NCBI RefSeq assembly: GCF_003967035.1
Contig: NZ_AP018560.1
Span: forward strand, 2,810,970 to 2,874,969
Direction of reading: 5' to 3'
DNA: 64,000 nt
Source of the DNA: Aerosticca soli
GTDB taxonomy: Bacteria > Pseudomonadota > Gammaproteobacteria > Xanthomonadales > Rhodanobacteraceae
The notes beneath the pieces were generated by a model, which ran no database searches, was not told the origin of the DNA, and saw only the letters and a list, made by a program, of their open reading frames with translations. Positions 17,791-26,691 of the stretch are shown in pieces. Both the position numbers and the translations under genes were made by a program. Position 1 is the first letter of the stretch; the number at the start of each line of letters is the position of its first letter.

Positions 17791-19314
17791 TCAGGGGCGC
17801 CCGCTCGAAAGCATGATCTGCACCAGGGCATTGGGCCCCAGCGTCAGGGTGAGCACGCCGTTCGTCAAGCGTCGTCGCTCCGGTACAAGCGCCGTGGCGG
17901 CATTGATCTGCGCCACCTGTGCGGGCGTGGGATAACGTGGCCGGCCGAGCCGTTCGTACACCGCCAGCGCGTTGCCATGTTCGGCATCGACGCGTCGAAT
18001 CACCGCCACTGCATCTGCCGCGAGGCCCGTTACTTCCAGTCGAAAGCGGCGTGTAGCAGCGTCTTCACCCGGATTGACCAGATGCCACAGCACGATGGCC
18101 AGGCTGCCATCCGTCCGGCGCGTGACGATGGCATGCGGCGACGGATGGGGCAGACGCTGCTCGCCGAGCTCGTGCAGCAGGGCGAAGGCGTAGTAACTCG
18201 GCTTGTCGATGCCGCCGATCGCGCGCAGGCCGAACAGGCCGGCGAACGGCGCGTGGTTGGGACCCTGCTCGTCGATGATGTCGGAGAAGGTCCAGAACGA
18301 CATCGCATCCACGAGGCCATCGCAGGCGCGCACCGTATCGGCCAGCGCCGGACCGACGTAGATGGTGTCGCGTAGGCCACCCTCGCGCAGCACGTTCCAT
18401 TCGGTCCACAACAGCGGCAGCCCGGGTCGCGGCGAGGCGGCAATCTGTCGATGCACCTTGGCGACCGCACGACACACGCGATCCTGCGGCGGCACCGGCG
18501 TGTCGTCGCCGAACAGATCCTGCTCGCGATCAGAGGCATAGCCGTGAGTGGAGACGAAGTCCACCGGCACATGCTCACGCGCAGCGTGGGCTAGAAAGGC
18601 ATCGACCCAGGCGGCGGCCGCGGTCGCCGGGCCGCCCACGCGCAGCCGCGCGCTGACCGACTTCAGCGCGCGGGCGGTGTGGTCGTACAGCTCGAAATAA
18701 CTGCGTTGGCGCGGCGCGCCGACCCAGAAGTCGATGTTGGGTTCGTTCCACACCTCGAAATACCACTGCGCCACCTCATCGCTGCCGTAGCGTTGCAGCA
18801 GATGCTCGGCGAAGGCCCGCACCAGCGCGTCCCAGCGCGCGTAGTCCTTGGGCGCGGACACGTTCGGCTTGTACCAGAACGGGTGCAGCGCATCCGGGTT
18901 GAACGCGAGCCGGCGCGGCATGAAGCCGATCTCCACCAGCGGCCGCACGCCTTCGGCGAGCAGCCCGTCGTAGACCTGATCGACCAGGGTGAAGTTGTAG
19001 ACCGGCGCGCCATGTTCGTCTTCGGTATATACGCCGAGATCGTCGTCGAAGATGCCGTGAAAGCGCACGTAGCCCAGCGCGGCCACCCGTTTCACGGCGC
19101 GCAGGTCGCGGCGATAGTCCTCACGCAGCGAGAGCACCGCACGGCCTGAACCGAACATGCGTTCCCAGAAATGCGGAAAGGGCCGCGCCGGTTCCCGGGC
19201 ATCGATGCGTATTGTCTCTTCTTGTCCGGATTGCGCATGCAGCGGCAACGACGACAGCCCCAACACCGCCAGAGTCGCGAGCATTTTCCAGCGAAAGGCG
19301 TAAGACAGACTCAT
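17791..19314 (-). CDS. GH39-like glycoside hydrolase
   Basis: 507 residues with a signal peptide (core LATLAVLGLSSLPLHA). TIM-barrel retaining hydrolase of clan A: acid/base Glu191 in FEVWNEPN and nucleophile Glu305 in LLWTEWN. Family GH39 includes beta-xylosidases, alpha-L-iduronidases, beta-glucosidases and others, so linkage specificity cannot be called. A C-terminal beta-sandwich follows, as in GH39 xylosidases. Start ATG 19314 overlaps the stop of the GH144-like gene (ATGA), so the two enzymes are made in a coupled way, probably for successive steps on one glycan. Confidence 0.85.
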   Translation of the reverse strand: MSLSYAFRWKMLATLAVLGLSSLPLHAQSGQEETIRIDAREPARPFPHFWERMFGSGRAVLSLREDYRRDLRAVKRVAALGYVRFHGIFDDDLGVYTEDEHGAPVYNFTLVDQVYDGLLAEGVRPLVEIGFMPRRLAFNPDALHPFWYKPNVSAPKDYARWDALVRAFAEHLLQRYGSDEVAQWYFEVWNEPNIDFWVGAPRQRSYFELYDHTARALKSVSARLRVGGPATAAAAWVDAFLAHAAREHVPVDFVSTHGYASDREQDLFGDDTPVPPQDRVCRAVAKVHRQIAASPRPGLPLLWTEWNVLREGGLRDTIYVGPALADTVRACDGLVDAMSFWTFSDIIDEQGPNHAPFAGLFGLRAIGGIDKPSYYAFALLHELGEQRLPHPSPHAIVTRRTDGSLAIVLWHLVNPGEDAATRRFRLEVTGLAADAVAVIRRVDAEHGNALAVYERLGRPRYPTPAQVAQINAATALVPERRRLTNGVLTLTLGPNALVQIMLSSGRP

Positions 19315-20771
19315 GGCGCGGGTGACGCCTGCAACCAGCCGCCGGTGAAGCCGGCGCGCTCCAGGCCCTTGCGCAGATACGGGTTCTTGCGCATTACCCG
19401 CCACACCAGGCCGCTGCGCCAGTTCTCGATCATCAGCAGGATCGGTCCCTGGTCGATGCCAAGCTGCACGGTGTCGGCCCAGCCCATGGGCGTCAGCTGG
19501 CCGGTGCGCAGCTCGGTGCGCAAATGGAAGCTCGGGTTGAAGGCGTCGACGAAACCGTAGCGGTTGTAGATGTACCGGCCGTAGCGCTGCTTCATCTCCG
19601 CGAGCGCCGAGAGCACCAGCGCCGGCTCGAAGACGATCGAGCCGCCCGCGGCGGTCGGCGCCAGGGTGCCGTCGTCGTTGATGTAGTCGAGCCCGGCGCC
19701 ACGCGCGCTGTAGCCCTCGAAACGACGGACGCCGTCGACGTCCTCGACCACGTAACCGCCCGGCCCGTTGCAGGCGGTGAGCCCCCACACGTTCGCGCCA
19801 TAGCCGGTCCAGCGGCCGGGGTTGGCGATCGCGTAGTTGCGCTGGCTGCGCACGGCGCGCCGGCTGTTCTCGAAGAAGTCGATGTCGTGGGCCTGTGCCC
19901 AGGCATCGCGGATGCCGCGGAAATCCACCCAGATGTGGCTGTACTGATGGCCGAACAGCGGCGCGAAATTGAGCAGGGTCTCGCCGTAGAAAGCGCCCCA
20001 GTGCTTGTCGTTGCCGGCGCTCCACGCCTGCCAGGCGTCCGCGCCGACCGGATGCGTGGGCGAGCCTAAGGCGAGCAGATAGACCAGCATGCCTTCGTTG
20101 TAGCCGACCCAGTCCACCGGAATGTATTGGCCGCCCGGTGTCCAGCCCATGCTGATGAGCGGCGCGCGCGGCTGCATCCACGGCCAGTCCACCGCACGGT
20201 AGATCGCATCGGCGAGTGCGCGGATCTCGCGTTCGGCCGGCGTGTCGCGATCGAAATACGACTGCGCGAACAATACGCCGCCGAGCAGCAGGGCCGTGTC
20301 CACGCTGGACAACTCGACGAAGCGCGCGAAACGCCGGCCGCTGCGCATGTCCAGGAAGTGGTAGTAGAAGCCGTGATAGCCCGTGGCATCGTCCTCGCTC
20401 GCGTTCTGCGGCGCATTCTTGAAAAAACGCAGCGTGGCGAGCGTGCGCTCGGCCGCCTGTTCGCGGCTGACGTAGCCGCGTTCGGCGCCGATGCCGTAGG
20501 CGGTGAGGCCGAAGCCGACGGCGGCGATGCTGGCGAACGACTCGCCGGGGAAGTGATCGGGCACCAGGCCGGTCTTGGGGTCGGCACTCGCCCAGAACCA
20601 GTCGAATGTGCGCCGTTCCAGCTCGTCGACCAGCGCCCGTTGCGAGGGCGTGGCTTCCTCGTAGCGCAAGAGCGGCGGCTCCCCCGCGGACGCGGGCGGC
20701 ACCGCGAGCACGAGCAGCATCAGCAGGACGCCGCCGAGGCGGGCGATGGCATCACGAAGCAGAGTGGGCAT
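19311..20771 (-). CDS. GH144-like (glycoamylase domain) secreted glycosidase
   Basis: 486 residues with a signal peptide ending near PPASAG. The (alpha/alpha)6-barrel glycoamylase domain (PF10091 type) is evident: ERRTFDWFWASADPKTGLVPD, SIAAVGFGLTAYGIGAERGY, GYHGFYYHFLDM, GYNEGMLVYLLALGSPTHP, WGLTACNGPGGY and AGGSIVFEPALVLSALAEMK (motifs quoted in part). Characterised members (GH144) are endo-beta-1,2-glucanases; 'glucoamylase' in old annotation is not supported by biochemistry. Substrate here is therefore probably beta-1,2-glucan or a related glucan, by inference. Coupled to GH39 downstream. Confidence 0.82.
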   Translation of the reverse strand: MPTLLRDAIARLGGVLLMLLVLAVPPASAGEPPLLRYEEATPSQRALVDELERRTFDWFWASADPKTGLVPDHFPGESFASIAAVGFGLTAYGIGAERGYVSREQAAERTLATLRFFKNAPQNASEDDATGYHGFYYHFLDMRSGRRFARFVELSSVDTALLLGGVLFAQSYFDRDTPAEREIRALADAIYRAVDWPWMQPRAPLISMGWTPGGQYIPVDWVGYNEGMLVYLLALGSPTHPVGADAWQAWSAGNDKHWGAFYGETLLNFAPLFGHQYSHIWVDFRGIRDAWAQAHDIDFFENSRRAVRSQRNYAIANPGRWTGYGANVWGLTACNGPGGYVVEDVDGVRRFEGYSARGAGLDYINDDGTLAPTAAGGSIVFEPALVLSALAEMKQRYGRYIYNRYGFVDAFNPSFHLRTELRTGQLTPMGWADTVQLGIDQGPILLMIENWRSGLVWRVMRKNPYLRKGLERAGFTGGWLQASPAP

Positions 20772-20814
20772 GGGGTATTCCCGTGGTTACGTCACGCGGC
20801 GGGCGCGCGGCTCG

Positions 20815-22332
20815 TCAGGCGGCCTGTGCGGCGGCGGCACAATGGCGGGCGATGAAGGCCTCGTGCGGCGGCATCGCCGCCACGCAGCTGGCGATGACCT
20901 CCTCCACGTGCGCGATGAAGGCCTGGAGCTCGGCCTCGGGCACCTGGTCGACCAGCGGATGATAGGCGCGCGGCATCAGTCCCTGGCCCAGCATCACCTC
21001 GACCCAGCTCGGCTCGGCGAACATCTCCTCGGCATGGCGATAGAAGCGACCGCTGTCGTGGAACAGGGCGATGTTGTCGGCCAGCTCGATCGGGATGTCC
21101 ATGTACCGGCAGGCGCGCCAGAACGGCTCGGCGCGATCGTTGAGGCGATAGTGCAGGATCAGGAAATCGCGGATGCGATCGAACTCGAACGCCGACTGCG
21201 CGTTGTAGCGGTCGATCAGCACCGGGTTGAAATCGCGGCGCGGCCACAGGCTGAGGAGCTTGGCGATGCCCGACTGGATGAGATAGATGCTGGTCGACTC
21301 CAACGGTTCCAAAAAGCCGCTGGCCAGCCCCAGCGCGACCACGTTGCGGTTCCAGAACTTCTTGCGTCTTCCGGTCACGAAGCGCAGCAGCCGCGGATCG
21401 CCGAGCGGCCTGCCGTCCAGATGGGCGAGCAGCGTGGCGGCGGCCTCGTCGTCGCTCACGTGGGCGCTGGAATACACGTAGCCGTTGCCGGTGCGGTGCT
21501 GCAGCGGAATCCGCCACTGCCAGCCGGCGGCGCGCGCGGTCGAGCGCGTGTAGGGCGTGGGCGGGCCGACTTTCTCGCACGGCACCGCCAGCGCGCGGTT
21601 GCACGGCAGCCAGTGGCTGAAGTCGTGATACCCGGTGTGCAACGCATCCTCGATCAGAAGACCGCGGAATCCCGAGCAGTCGATGAAGAGGTCAGCGGAG
21701 AGCGCCTGGCCATCGGCGAGCACCACCGAGGTGACGAAGCCGCTCTCCGGATCCAGCCTGACCTGGTCGATGCGACCCTCGTGGCGGCGCACGCCGCGCG
21801 CCTCGGCATAGCGGCGCAGGTAGCGCGCATACAGGCCGGCATCGAAATGGTAGGCATAGGCGATGTTGGCCAGTGGCGAGCTTGGCGACACGTCACTGGC
21901 CGAGGTCATGAACTTGCCGCGCGGCGCCGCCGCGGTGTTGAGCGAATAGGCGCCGATGTCCTTGGCGCGGCCGGCCAGAAACGCCTTGATCCAGTATTGG
22001 TGGAAAGGCTGCGAGCCGAGCTCGCGGCCGATGCCGCCGAACCCGTGGACGTAGCTGTCGCCCGGCCGCCCCCAGCCGTTGAACTGGATGCCGAGCTTGA
22101 AGGTGCCCTGGGTCTGCCGGACGAATTCGCGCTCGTCGATCTGGAGCAGGTTGTTGAACAACTTGAGGTGGGGCACGGTGGCCTCGCCCACGCCCACAGT
22201 GCCGATCTCGTCGGATTCGACCAGCGTGATGCGACAGGCCGTGCCGAGCACGCGGGCGAGAGCCGCCGCCGCCATCCAGCCGGCGGTCCCGCCGCCGACG
22301 ATGAGGATGCGTTCCAGGTTCGCGGGAATCAT
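20815..22332 (-). CDS. Flavin-dependent tryptophan-halogenase-like protein
   Basis: 505 residues. All landmarks of flavin-dependent halogenases are intact: FAD-binding GGGTAGW (13-19), Glu/Ser segment VGVGEATVP, the catalytic Lys at position 79 (QGTFKLG), which is the PrnA/RebH number, and WQWRIP at 271-276 that blocks monooxygenase chemistry. A halogenating enzyme needing FADH2, halide and oxygen is predicted; no flavin reductase is nearby. Halogenases of this clade recur beside TonB receptors in Xanthomonas and Caulobacter glycan loci; the native substrate is unknown to me. Expressed downstream of an internal terminator. Confidence 0.9.
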   Translation of the reverse strand: MIPANLERILIVGGGTAGWMAAAALARVLGTACRITLVESDEIGTVGVGEATVPHLKLFNNLLQIDEREFVRQTQGTFKLGIQFNGWGRPGDSYVHGFGGIGRELGSQPFHQYWIKAFLAGRAKDIGAYSLNTAAAPRGKFMTSASDVSPSSPLANIAYAYHFDAGLYARYLRRYAEARGVRRHEGRIDQVRLDPESGFVTSVVLADGQALSADLFIDCSGFRGLLIEDALHTGYHDFSHWLPCNRALAVPCEKVGPPTPYTRSTARAAGWQWRIPLQHRTGNGYVYSSAHVSDDEAAATLLAHLDGRPLGDPRLLRFVTGRRKKFWNRNVVALGLASGFLEPLESTSIYLIQSGIAKLLSLWPRRDFNPVLIDRYNAQSAFEFDRIRDFLILHYRLNDRAEPFWRACRYMDIPIELADNIALFHDSGRFYRHAEEMFAEPSWVEVMLGQGLMPRAYHPLVDQVPEAELQAFIAHVEEVIASCVAAMPPHEAFIARHCAAAAQAA

Positions 22333-22348
22333 CGGATGAGCCCTTGGT

Positions 22349-22379
22349 AAAAAGACCGGCCGCCCATGCAGGCGGCCGG
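22349..22379 (-). terminator. Intrinsic terminator between TonB receptor and halogenase genes
   Basis: Perfect 9-bp stem (22356-22364 with 22371-22379, CCGGCCGCC/GGCGGCCGG), 6-nt loop, followed on the minus strand by TC and five T residues (22353-22349). It lies 26 bp after the receptor stop and 17 bp before the halogenase start. It should cut most transcripts after the receptor gene and leave lower readthrough into the enzyme and importer genes. Confidence 0.8.
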
Positions 22380-22404
22380 CGGTACTTTCGATGCGTCTTC
22401 GACG

Positions 22405-25400
22405 TCAGAAGTTGAGCCCCACCTCGAACTTGAAGGTGCGCGGGACGTAGGTGATGTTTCCAGTGGGATTGTACTTGGCTTTGGCATGCGGCTTACCGTT
22501 AGCCAACGCATAGTCATAAAGCAGGTCGCTGTAATTGTTGAAGCCGAACACGTTGAGCACGTCGAGGCGGCCGAACAGCGTCACCCCATGGCCGAGATCG
22601 AAGTTCTTGGTGGCCTGGAAATCGACGTCGCGATAGCCGAACACCTTGCCACCGATCAGGAACTTGCCATTGCCGCCGGGCGTCACTCCGATAGGTACGC
22701 AGGCACTGCCGTTGGGGAAGGTATAACCGTAGCTACCGAAGCATGCCACGGTATTGCCGGGGATGGGCGTGGCCAGGGTCAACTTCAGCGAATACACCGT
22801 ATTCCATGGGCCATCCATGTTACCGGTGGCGACGAAACGGTGCTTGGACGCGGCATTGGAGGTGATAAAGGGATAATCCTTGATGGTCGCCTCGTCGAAT
22901 GAATAGTGCTCGTTGATATCGCGGTTCTGCTTGGCGTGGGTAAAGGTGTAGGCGAAGGTCGCCCCCCAGCCCGATTCCTTGGTATAGGGCTTCTCGGCGG
23001 AAAGCAGGATCTGCGTGCTGCGGGTTTCGATGCCGTTGTTGCCCAGGATCAGGGGGCCGAAACCGGGCACGCCATTACCCCAGGGCTGACTGTTGTCTTT
23101 CCAGAACGAACCGTCCGGATAGCGATTACCCAGGGTGAAGGCAAAGCCATTGCGGTAGAGCACGCGGCTCACCGTGGCATCGGTGTTCCATTCGCCGATC
23201 TGGTTGCGCATGCCCAAGCTGTATTGGTCCGAATACGGCGCCTTGAGGCGGTTGTTGAGCAGATCGACCTCGGTGCCTGCGTTACTGGAAGGGCCCAACA
23301 AGGCCTGCAGGTTGGGCAGGCCATTGAGCAGGTTCGGATCCCAGTCGTAGCAGGGCGTGGAATCACGCCGGCAAAGCCCCGTAACCGGGTCACGGAAATA
23401 CACCGTGTATTGCGGCAAGGCCGACTTGGTGGTTTCCAGCTGCAGGTAGTCGTAAAGATCCCGATCATAGGCACGACCGGCACCACCGTGGATCACATGC
23501 GCCTCGTCGCCGAACAGGTCATAGGAGAAACCCAGCCGCGGCTGCCATTCACCCTTGTAGGCGTGGCGGTTGTGGCCGTCGCTGATGTAGTCGCCGATGT
23601 TGATGCCGCCCTTGGCCAGGCTCTCGGCATAGGTCTGGCCAGGCGCGTTCGGATCCGGGCCATACAACGCCGCCACCACGTTGGCCGGGGTGACGAAATC
23701 GGTATACGAGGGCGTGCGCTCGTAATCCCAGCGCACGCCGAGGTTCAGGGTCAACTTGTCGGTGACGTCCCAATCGTCCTGGATGTAGGCGCCGAACTGG
23801 TGACTCTTGGTCCGCACTGAGGGTGAAAGCCCCAGTCCCTCGACCGGCTTGGTGAAGAAGGCCTTGTACGGCGTCGGGTCAGGCCCATTGGGGGTCACGT
23901 TGTAATAGAACTGCGGGTTGACGTCCGCCGCGTCGGCAGCATGCAGATTGATGAGCTTTTTCTTGAAGCCCATCTTGATCACATGGTCGCCATGCCACTC
24001 GAGATTGTTGAAAGTGAAGTCGTCCTGGATCGCAGGGCCATTCTGCCCCTTGTTCTGCGTCGCCAGCGGATTGGCCGCACCGGTCTCGACGATCGACATG
24101 TCATCGCTGCCGCGCGGCCAGGTATATACGTAACCGTTGCCATAGTTGATCGCGGTCGGCGCGTTCACCGCGGTCTCGTAAGTGAGCAGCAGTTCGTTGA
24201 AATAGAAATCGCCGCTGTGCTGCCAACGCACGGCGAAGCGTTTGTCGTTGTTGACCGTATTAAAGGCTGCCGAGGGTGCCACGGGCCCGCCCAGACCGCC
24301 ACGCTGTTTTTCTTCACGGATTTGCGCGGTGGCCTCGAAACGATCACGGTCGGTCGGTTCGAAGTCGATCTTGCCGAAGTAAAGATCCTCATGGAACGGC
24401 AGATTGGCCGGTCCCAGCTGGGCGGCCACACTGGGCGGCAAATAGGCCGCCCCGGGGGCCGCGTCCGGATTGGGCACGACGGTGATCGGCGTATTGAAGG
24501 TCTTCGCCTCATAAGTGACGAAGAAATGCATCATGTCCTTGATGATCGGCCCGCCCAGCGCAAAGCCGTATTCCTTTTCTTCGGATTGCGCCTTGCGGTC
24601 GGCGGCCTTCTCCGCCGGCGTCCGCTCGCGGAAGGCGTCGTTGGTATAGCGATAAAAAGTCTCGCCATGAAACTCATTGGTGCCAGACTTGGTCTGCGCG
24701 GTCACCGCGGCGGAGGAAATCTGGTCGTATTCGGCCTTGTAGTTGGAGGTAATGACTTTGTATTCGCCGATCGCCAGCTGCGGGAAAGGATTGCCCTGAC
24801 TGTTGATCTGGCCACTGACGCCGCCCTCCTTGACGTAACTCTTTTGCCCGACGCCGTCGATGTAGACGTTCACCGAGCTGTTGTTGAGCGCGCCGCCACG
24901 CAGCGAGGTATTGCCATTGGCGTCCACCGTGAACACCATGCCGGGCACGGTGTCGGCAAACTCCAGGAAGTTGCGCGATACCTGCGGGATGGTCGCGATC
25001 TCGCGCTGCGAGACGATCTGCGCGACCTCCGGCGTCTTCACCTCGGTCAGCGTGGTCGCCGTCACCGTGATGCTGCCGAGCGAGGTGGCATTGGCGCTGG
25101 CCGGCGCGGCGGACGCTGCCGGCTGCAGGTTCAGGGTGACGGTGGAGGCCACGTTCAAGGTCACCGTGCGTTCGGTGCCCGGGCCCGCGTCGATCTGGTA
25201 GGTGCCGGGCGGCAGTCCAGGGATGGCATAGCTGCCATCGGCCGCCGCCCGGGCGCGCCGGACCAGGCCGGTGGCGACATTGCGCGCCGTGATCTCCGCA
25301 TTGGCCGGCGCCGAGCCGCGCACGGTGGCATTGGCACTCTGCGACCAGGCGACCGTCGGCGCGACGGCCAGGGCGGTGAATGTACCGGCGATGACGCTCG

Positions 25401-25437
25401 CCAGCAGGCTCTTTCTCAACAACTGGGTCTTGCGCAT
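22405..25437 (-). CDS. TonB-dependent receptor with N-terminal carboxypeptidase-regulatory-like domain
   Basis: 1010 residues: signal peptide (to about residue 33, AWS), an Ig-like carboxypeptidase-regulatory/Oar-type domain (about 35-110, with GSYAIPGLPPGTYQID), plug (about 120-260, SLRGGALNNSSVNVYIDG), and a large barrel ending in Phe (FEVGLNF). Such receptors import large ligands, commonly oligosaccharides, using TonB. It is the main outer-membrane entry of this glycan locus. Ribosome binding site GGGAGGGG precedes ATG 25437. Base use is visibly more AT-rich than the flanking genes. Starts 12 bp after the lacI-type gene, so it is co-transcribed with its likely regulator. Confidence 0.93.
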   Translation of the reverse strand: MRKTQLLRKSLLASVIAGTFTALAVAPTVAWSQSANATVRGSAPANAEITARNVATGLVRRARAAADGSYAIPGLPPGTYQIDAGPGTERTVTLNVASTVTLNLQPAASAAPASANATSLGSITVTATTLTEVKTPEVAQIVSQREIATIPQVSRNFLEFADTVPGMVFTVDANGNTSLRGGALNNSSVNVYIDGVGQKSYVKEGGVSGQINSQGNPFPQLAIGEYKVITSNYKAEYDQISSAAVTAQTKSGTNEFHGETFYRYTNDAFRERTPAEKAADRKAQSEEKEYGFALGGPIIKDMMHFFVTYEAKTFNTPITVVPNPDAAPGAAYLPPSVAAQLGPANLPFHEDLYFGKIDFEPTDRDRFEATAQIREEKQRGGLGGPVAPSAAFNTVNNDKRFAVRWQHSGDFYFNELLLTYETAVNAPTAINYGNGYVYTWPRGSDDMSIVETGAANPLATQNKGQNGPAIQDDFTFNNLEWHGDHVIKMGFKKKLINLHAADAADVNPQFYYNVTPNGPDPTPYKAFFTKPVEGLGLSPSVRTKSHQFGAYIQDDWDVTDKLTLNLGVRWDYERTPSYTDFVTPANVVAALYGPDPNAPGQTYAESLAKGGINIGDYISDGHNRHAYKGEWQPRLGFSYDLFGDEAHVIHGGAGRAYDRDLYDYLQLETTKSALPQYTVYFRDPVTGLCRRDSTPCYDWDPNLLNGLPNLQALLGPSSNAGTEVDLLNNRLKAPYSDQYSLGMRNQIGEWNTDATVSRVLYRNGFAFTLGNRYPDGSFWKDNSQPWGNGVPGFGPLILGNNGIETRSTQILLSAEKPYTKESGWGATFAYTFTHAKQNRDINEHYSFDEATIKDYPFITSNAASKHRFVATGNMDGPWNTVYSLKLTLATPIPGNTVACFGSYGYTFPNGSACVPIGVTPGGNGKFLIGGKVFGYRDVDFQATKNFDLGHGVTLFGRLDVLNVFGFNNYSDLLYDYALANGKPHAKAKYNPTGNITYVPRTFKFEVGLNF

Positions 25438-25449
25438 GGTGCCCCTCCC

Positions 25450-26484
25450 TCAAGGGTTGGTGATTGATCCAGTGGATGCGGTCGCCGTGGTGGCGCCGCA
25501 GCTGCCGCGGACACGCACGCGGCAGGCAGCAAAAAGCGTGTCTTCCGGTACCGCTGCGGGCGGTCCGTCCAGCCGCGCGACCAAGGTCTCGAGCGCGCAG
25601 CGCCCCCATTCGGCGATGCGCACCTCCACGGTGGTCAACGGCGGATCCAGATAGCGCGCGATGGGGATGTCGTCGAAACCGGCCAGGCCCATGTCCTGCG
25701 GCACGTTCAAGCCGGCCTGGCGCAGGGCGTGCAGACAGCCCAGCGCCATCATGTCGTTGGCGGCGAACACGGCCTGCGGCAGGGTCGGCAGGGCGAGCAG
25801 GGCGAGTCCGGCGCGGTAGCCGGAATCCTCGGTGAACTCACCCGGCAACACGCAGGGCGCCGTGCCTGGGGCGAACGCTGCCAGCGCATCGCGATAGCCG
25901 GCCTCGCGCTGGCGGGCATCGTAGTTGGCCGCGGGCCCGCCGATGAAAGCGACGGCACTGCCGCGCGCGGCGATCAGGTGCCGGGTCATCGCATAGGCGC
26001 CGCCATAATTGTCGAGATTGAGCACGCCATACTCGCCACTCTCCAGGGCGCTGTTGAGCAGCACCACGGGCAAGCCCGCCGGCAGATTGGCCTGCAGGAA
26101 GGCGGCGTCGACCCAGGGCGAGAGGATCAGCATGCCGTCGACGCGACCCTGCATGGCCCGCATGGCGAGTGCGGCCTCCTCGACGTCGCCGTGGGAACTG
26201 GAAACCAGCAGATGCAGGCCTCGCGGACGGGCGGCGAGATCGATGCCGCGGATCAGTTCGGAGAAAAACTCGCCGTAGAGATCCGGCAGCAGTACGCCGA
26301 TGGTGTGCGTGCGCCGGGTGATCAGGCTGCGCGCGGCCATGTCCGGCACGTAGCGAAGCTGCGCGGCGATTTGGCGGATGCGCGCGGCGGTCTCGGCGGT
26401 GACTCCGCCGTGGCCGTTGAGGGCACGCGACACCGAGGCCACGGACACCCCCGCTTCGCGCGCTACGTCTCTAATCGTCACCAT
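25450..26484 (-). CDS. LacI-family transcriptional regulator of the glycan locus
   Basis: 344 residues from ATG 26484. N-terminal HTH VTIRDVAREAGVSVASVSRALNG (start VTIRDVAREAGVS) with hinge-helix YVPDMAARSL, then a periplasmic-binding-protein-like effector domain ending in LTTVEVRIAEWG. Typically a repressor released by a mono- or disaccharide derived from the imported glycan. A LacI-type palindrome lies 39 bp upstream of its start, so autoregulation of the whole leftward unit is likely. An upstream in-frame start at 26565 would place the operator inside the gene and is rejected. Confidence 0.92.
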   Translation of the reverse strand: MVTIRDVAREAGVSVASVSRALNGHGGVTAETAARIRQIAAQLRYVPDMAARSLITRRTHTIGVLLPDLYGEFFSELIRGIDLAARPRGLHLLVSSSHGDVEEAALAMRAMQGRVDGMLILSPWVDAAFLQANLPAGLPVVLLNSALESGEYGVLNLDNYGGAYAMTRHLIAARGSAVAFIGGPAANYDARQREAGYRDALAAFAPGTAPCVLPGEFTEDSGYRAGLALLALPTLPQAVFAANDMMALGCLHALRQAGLNVPQDMGLAGFDDIPIARYLDPPLTTVEVRIAEWGRCALETLVARLDGPPAAVPEDTLFAACRVRVRGSCGATTATASTGSITNP

Positions 26485-26522
26485 GCCCGTCCCGCCGCCC
26501 CTGATCGACGTTTGCGCCCGAA

Positions 26523-26536
26523 CGTAAACGTTTTCA
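26523..26536. promoter_or_regulatory. LacI-family operator
   Basis: CGTAAACGTTTTCA, a near-perfect dyad around the central CG typical of LacI/PurR operators (TGNAANCGNTTNCA). It sits between the divergent lacI-type gene and the SPFH-like gene. Confidence 0.65.
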
Positions 26537-26605
26537 TACGCCGCTGTAAAGCTGCAGTGAAGCATCGCCGCCAGGCCCTGGCGGCGGGGCAGTTCGCCCG
26601 ATCGC

Positions 26606-26634
26606 TTGCATTGGTGTTAAATTGGGATTAATAA
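26606..26634 (+). promoter_or_regulatory. Sigma-70-like promoter for the SPFH-like gene
   Basis: TTGCAT (26606-26611), 17-bp spacer, TAATAA (26629-26634), in the most AT-rich stretch of this intergenic region. The start codon follows 57 bp later. The rest of the 207-bp gap holds the LacI operator. Confidence 0.45.
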
Positions 26635-26691
26635 AAAGTTCAATCGGCCGTAATAGGCTCTACCCAGCCACGAAGAAAGACGCTCGACGCC

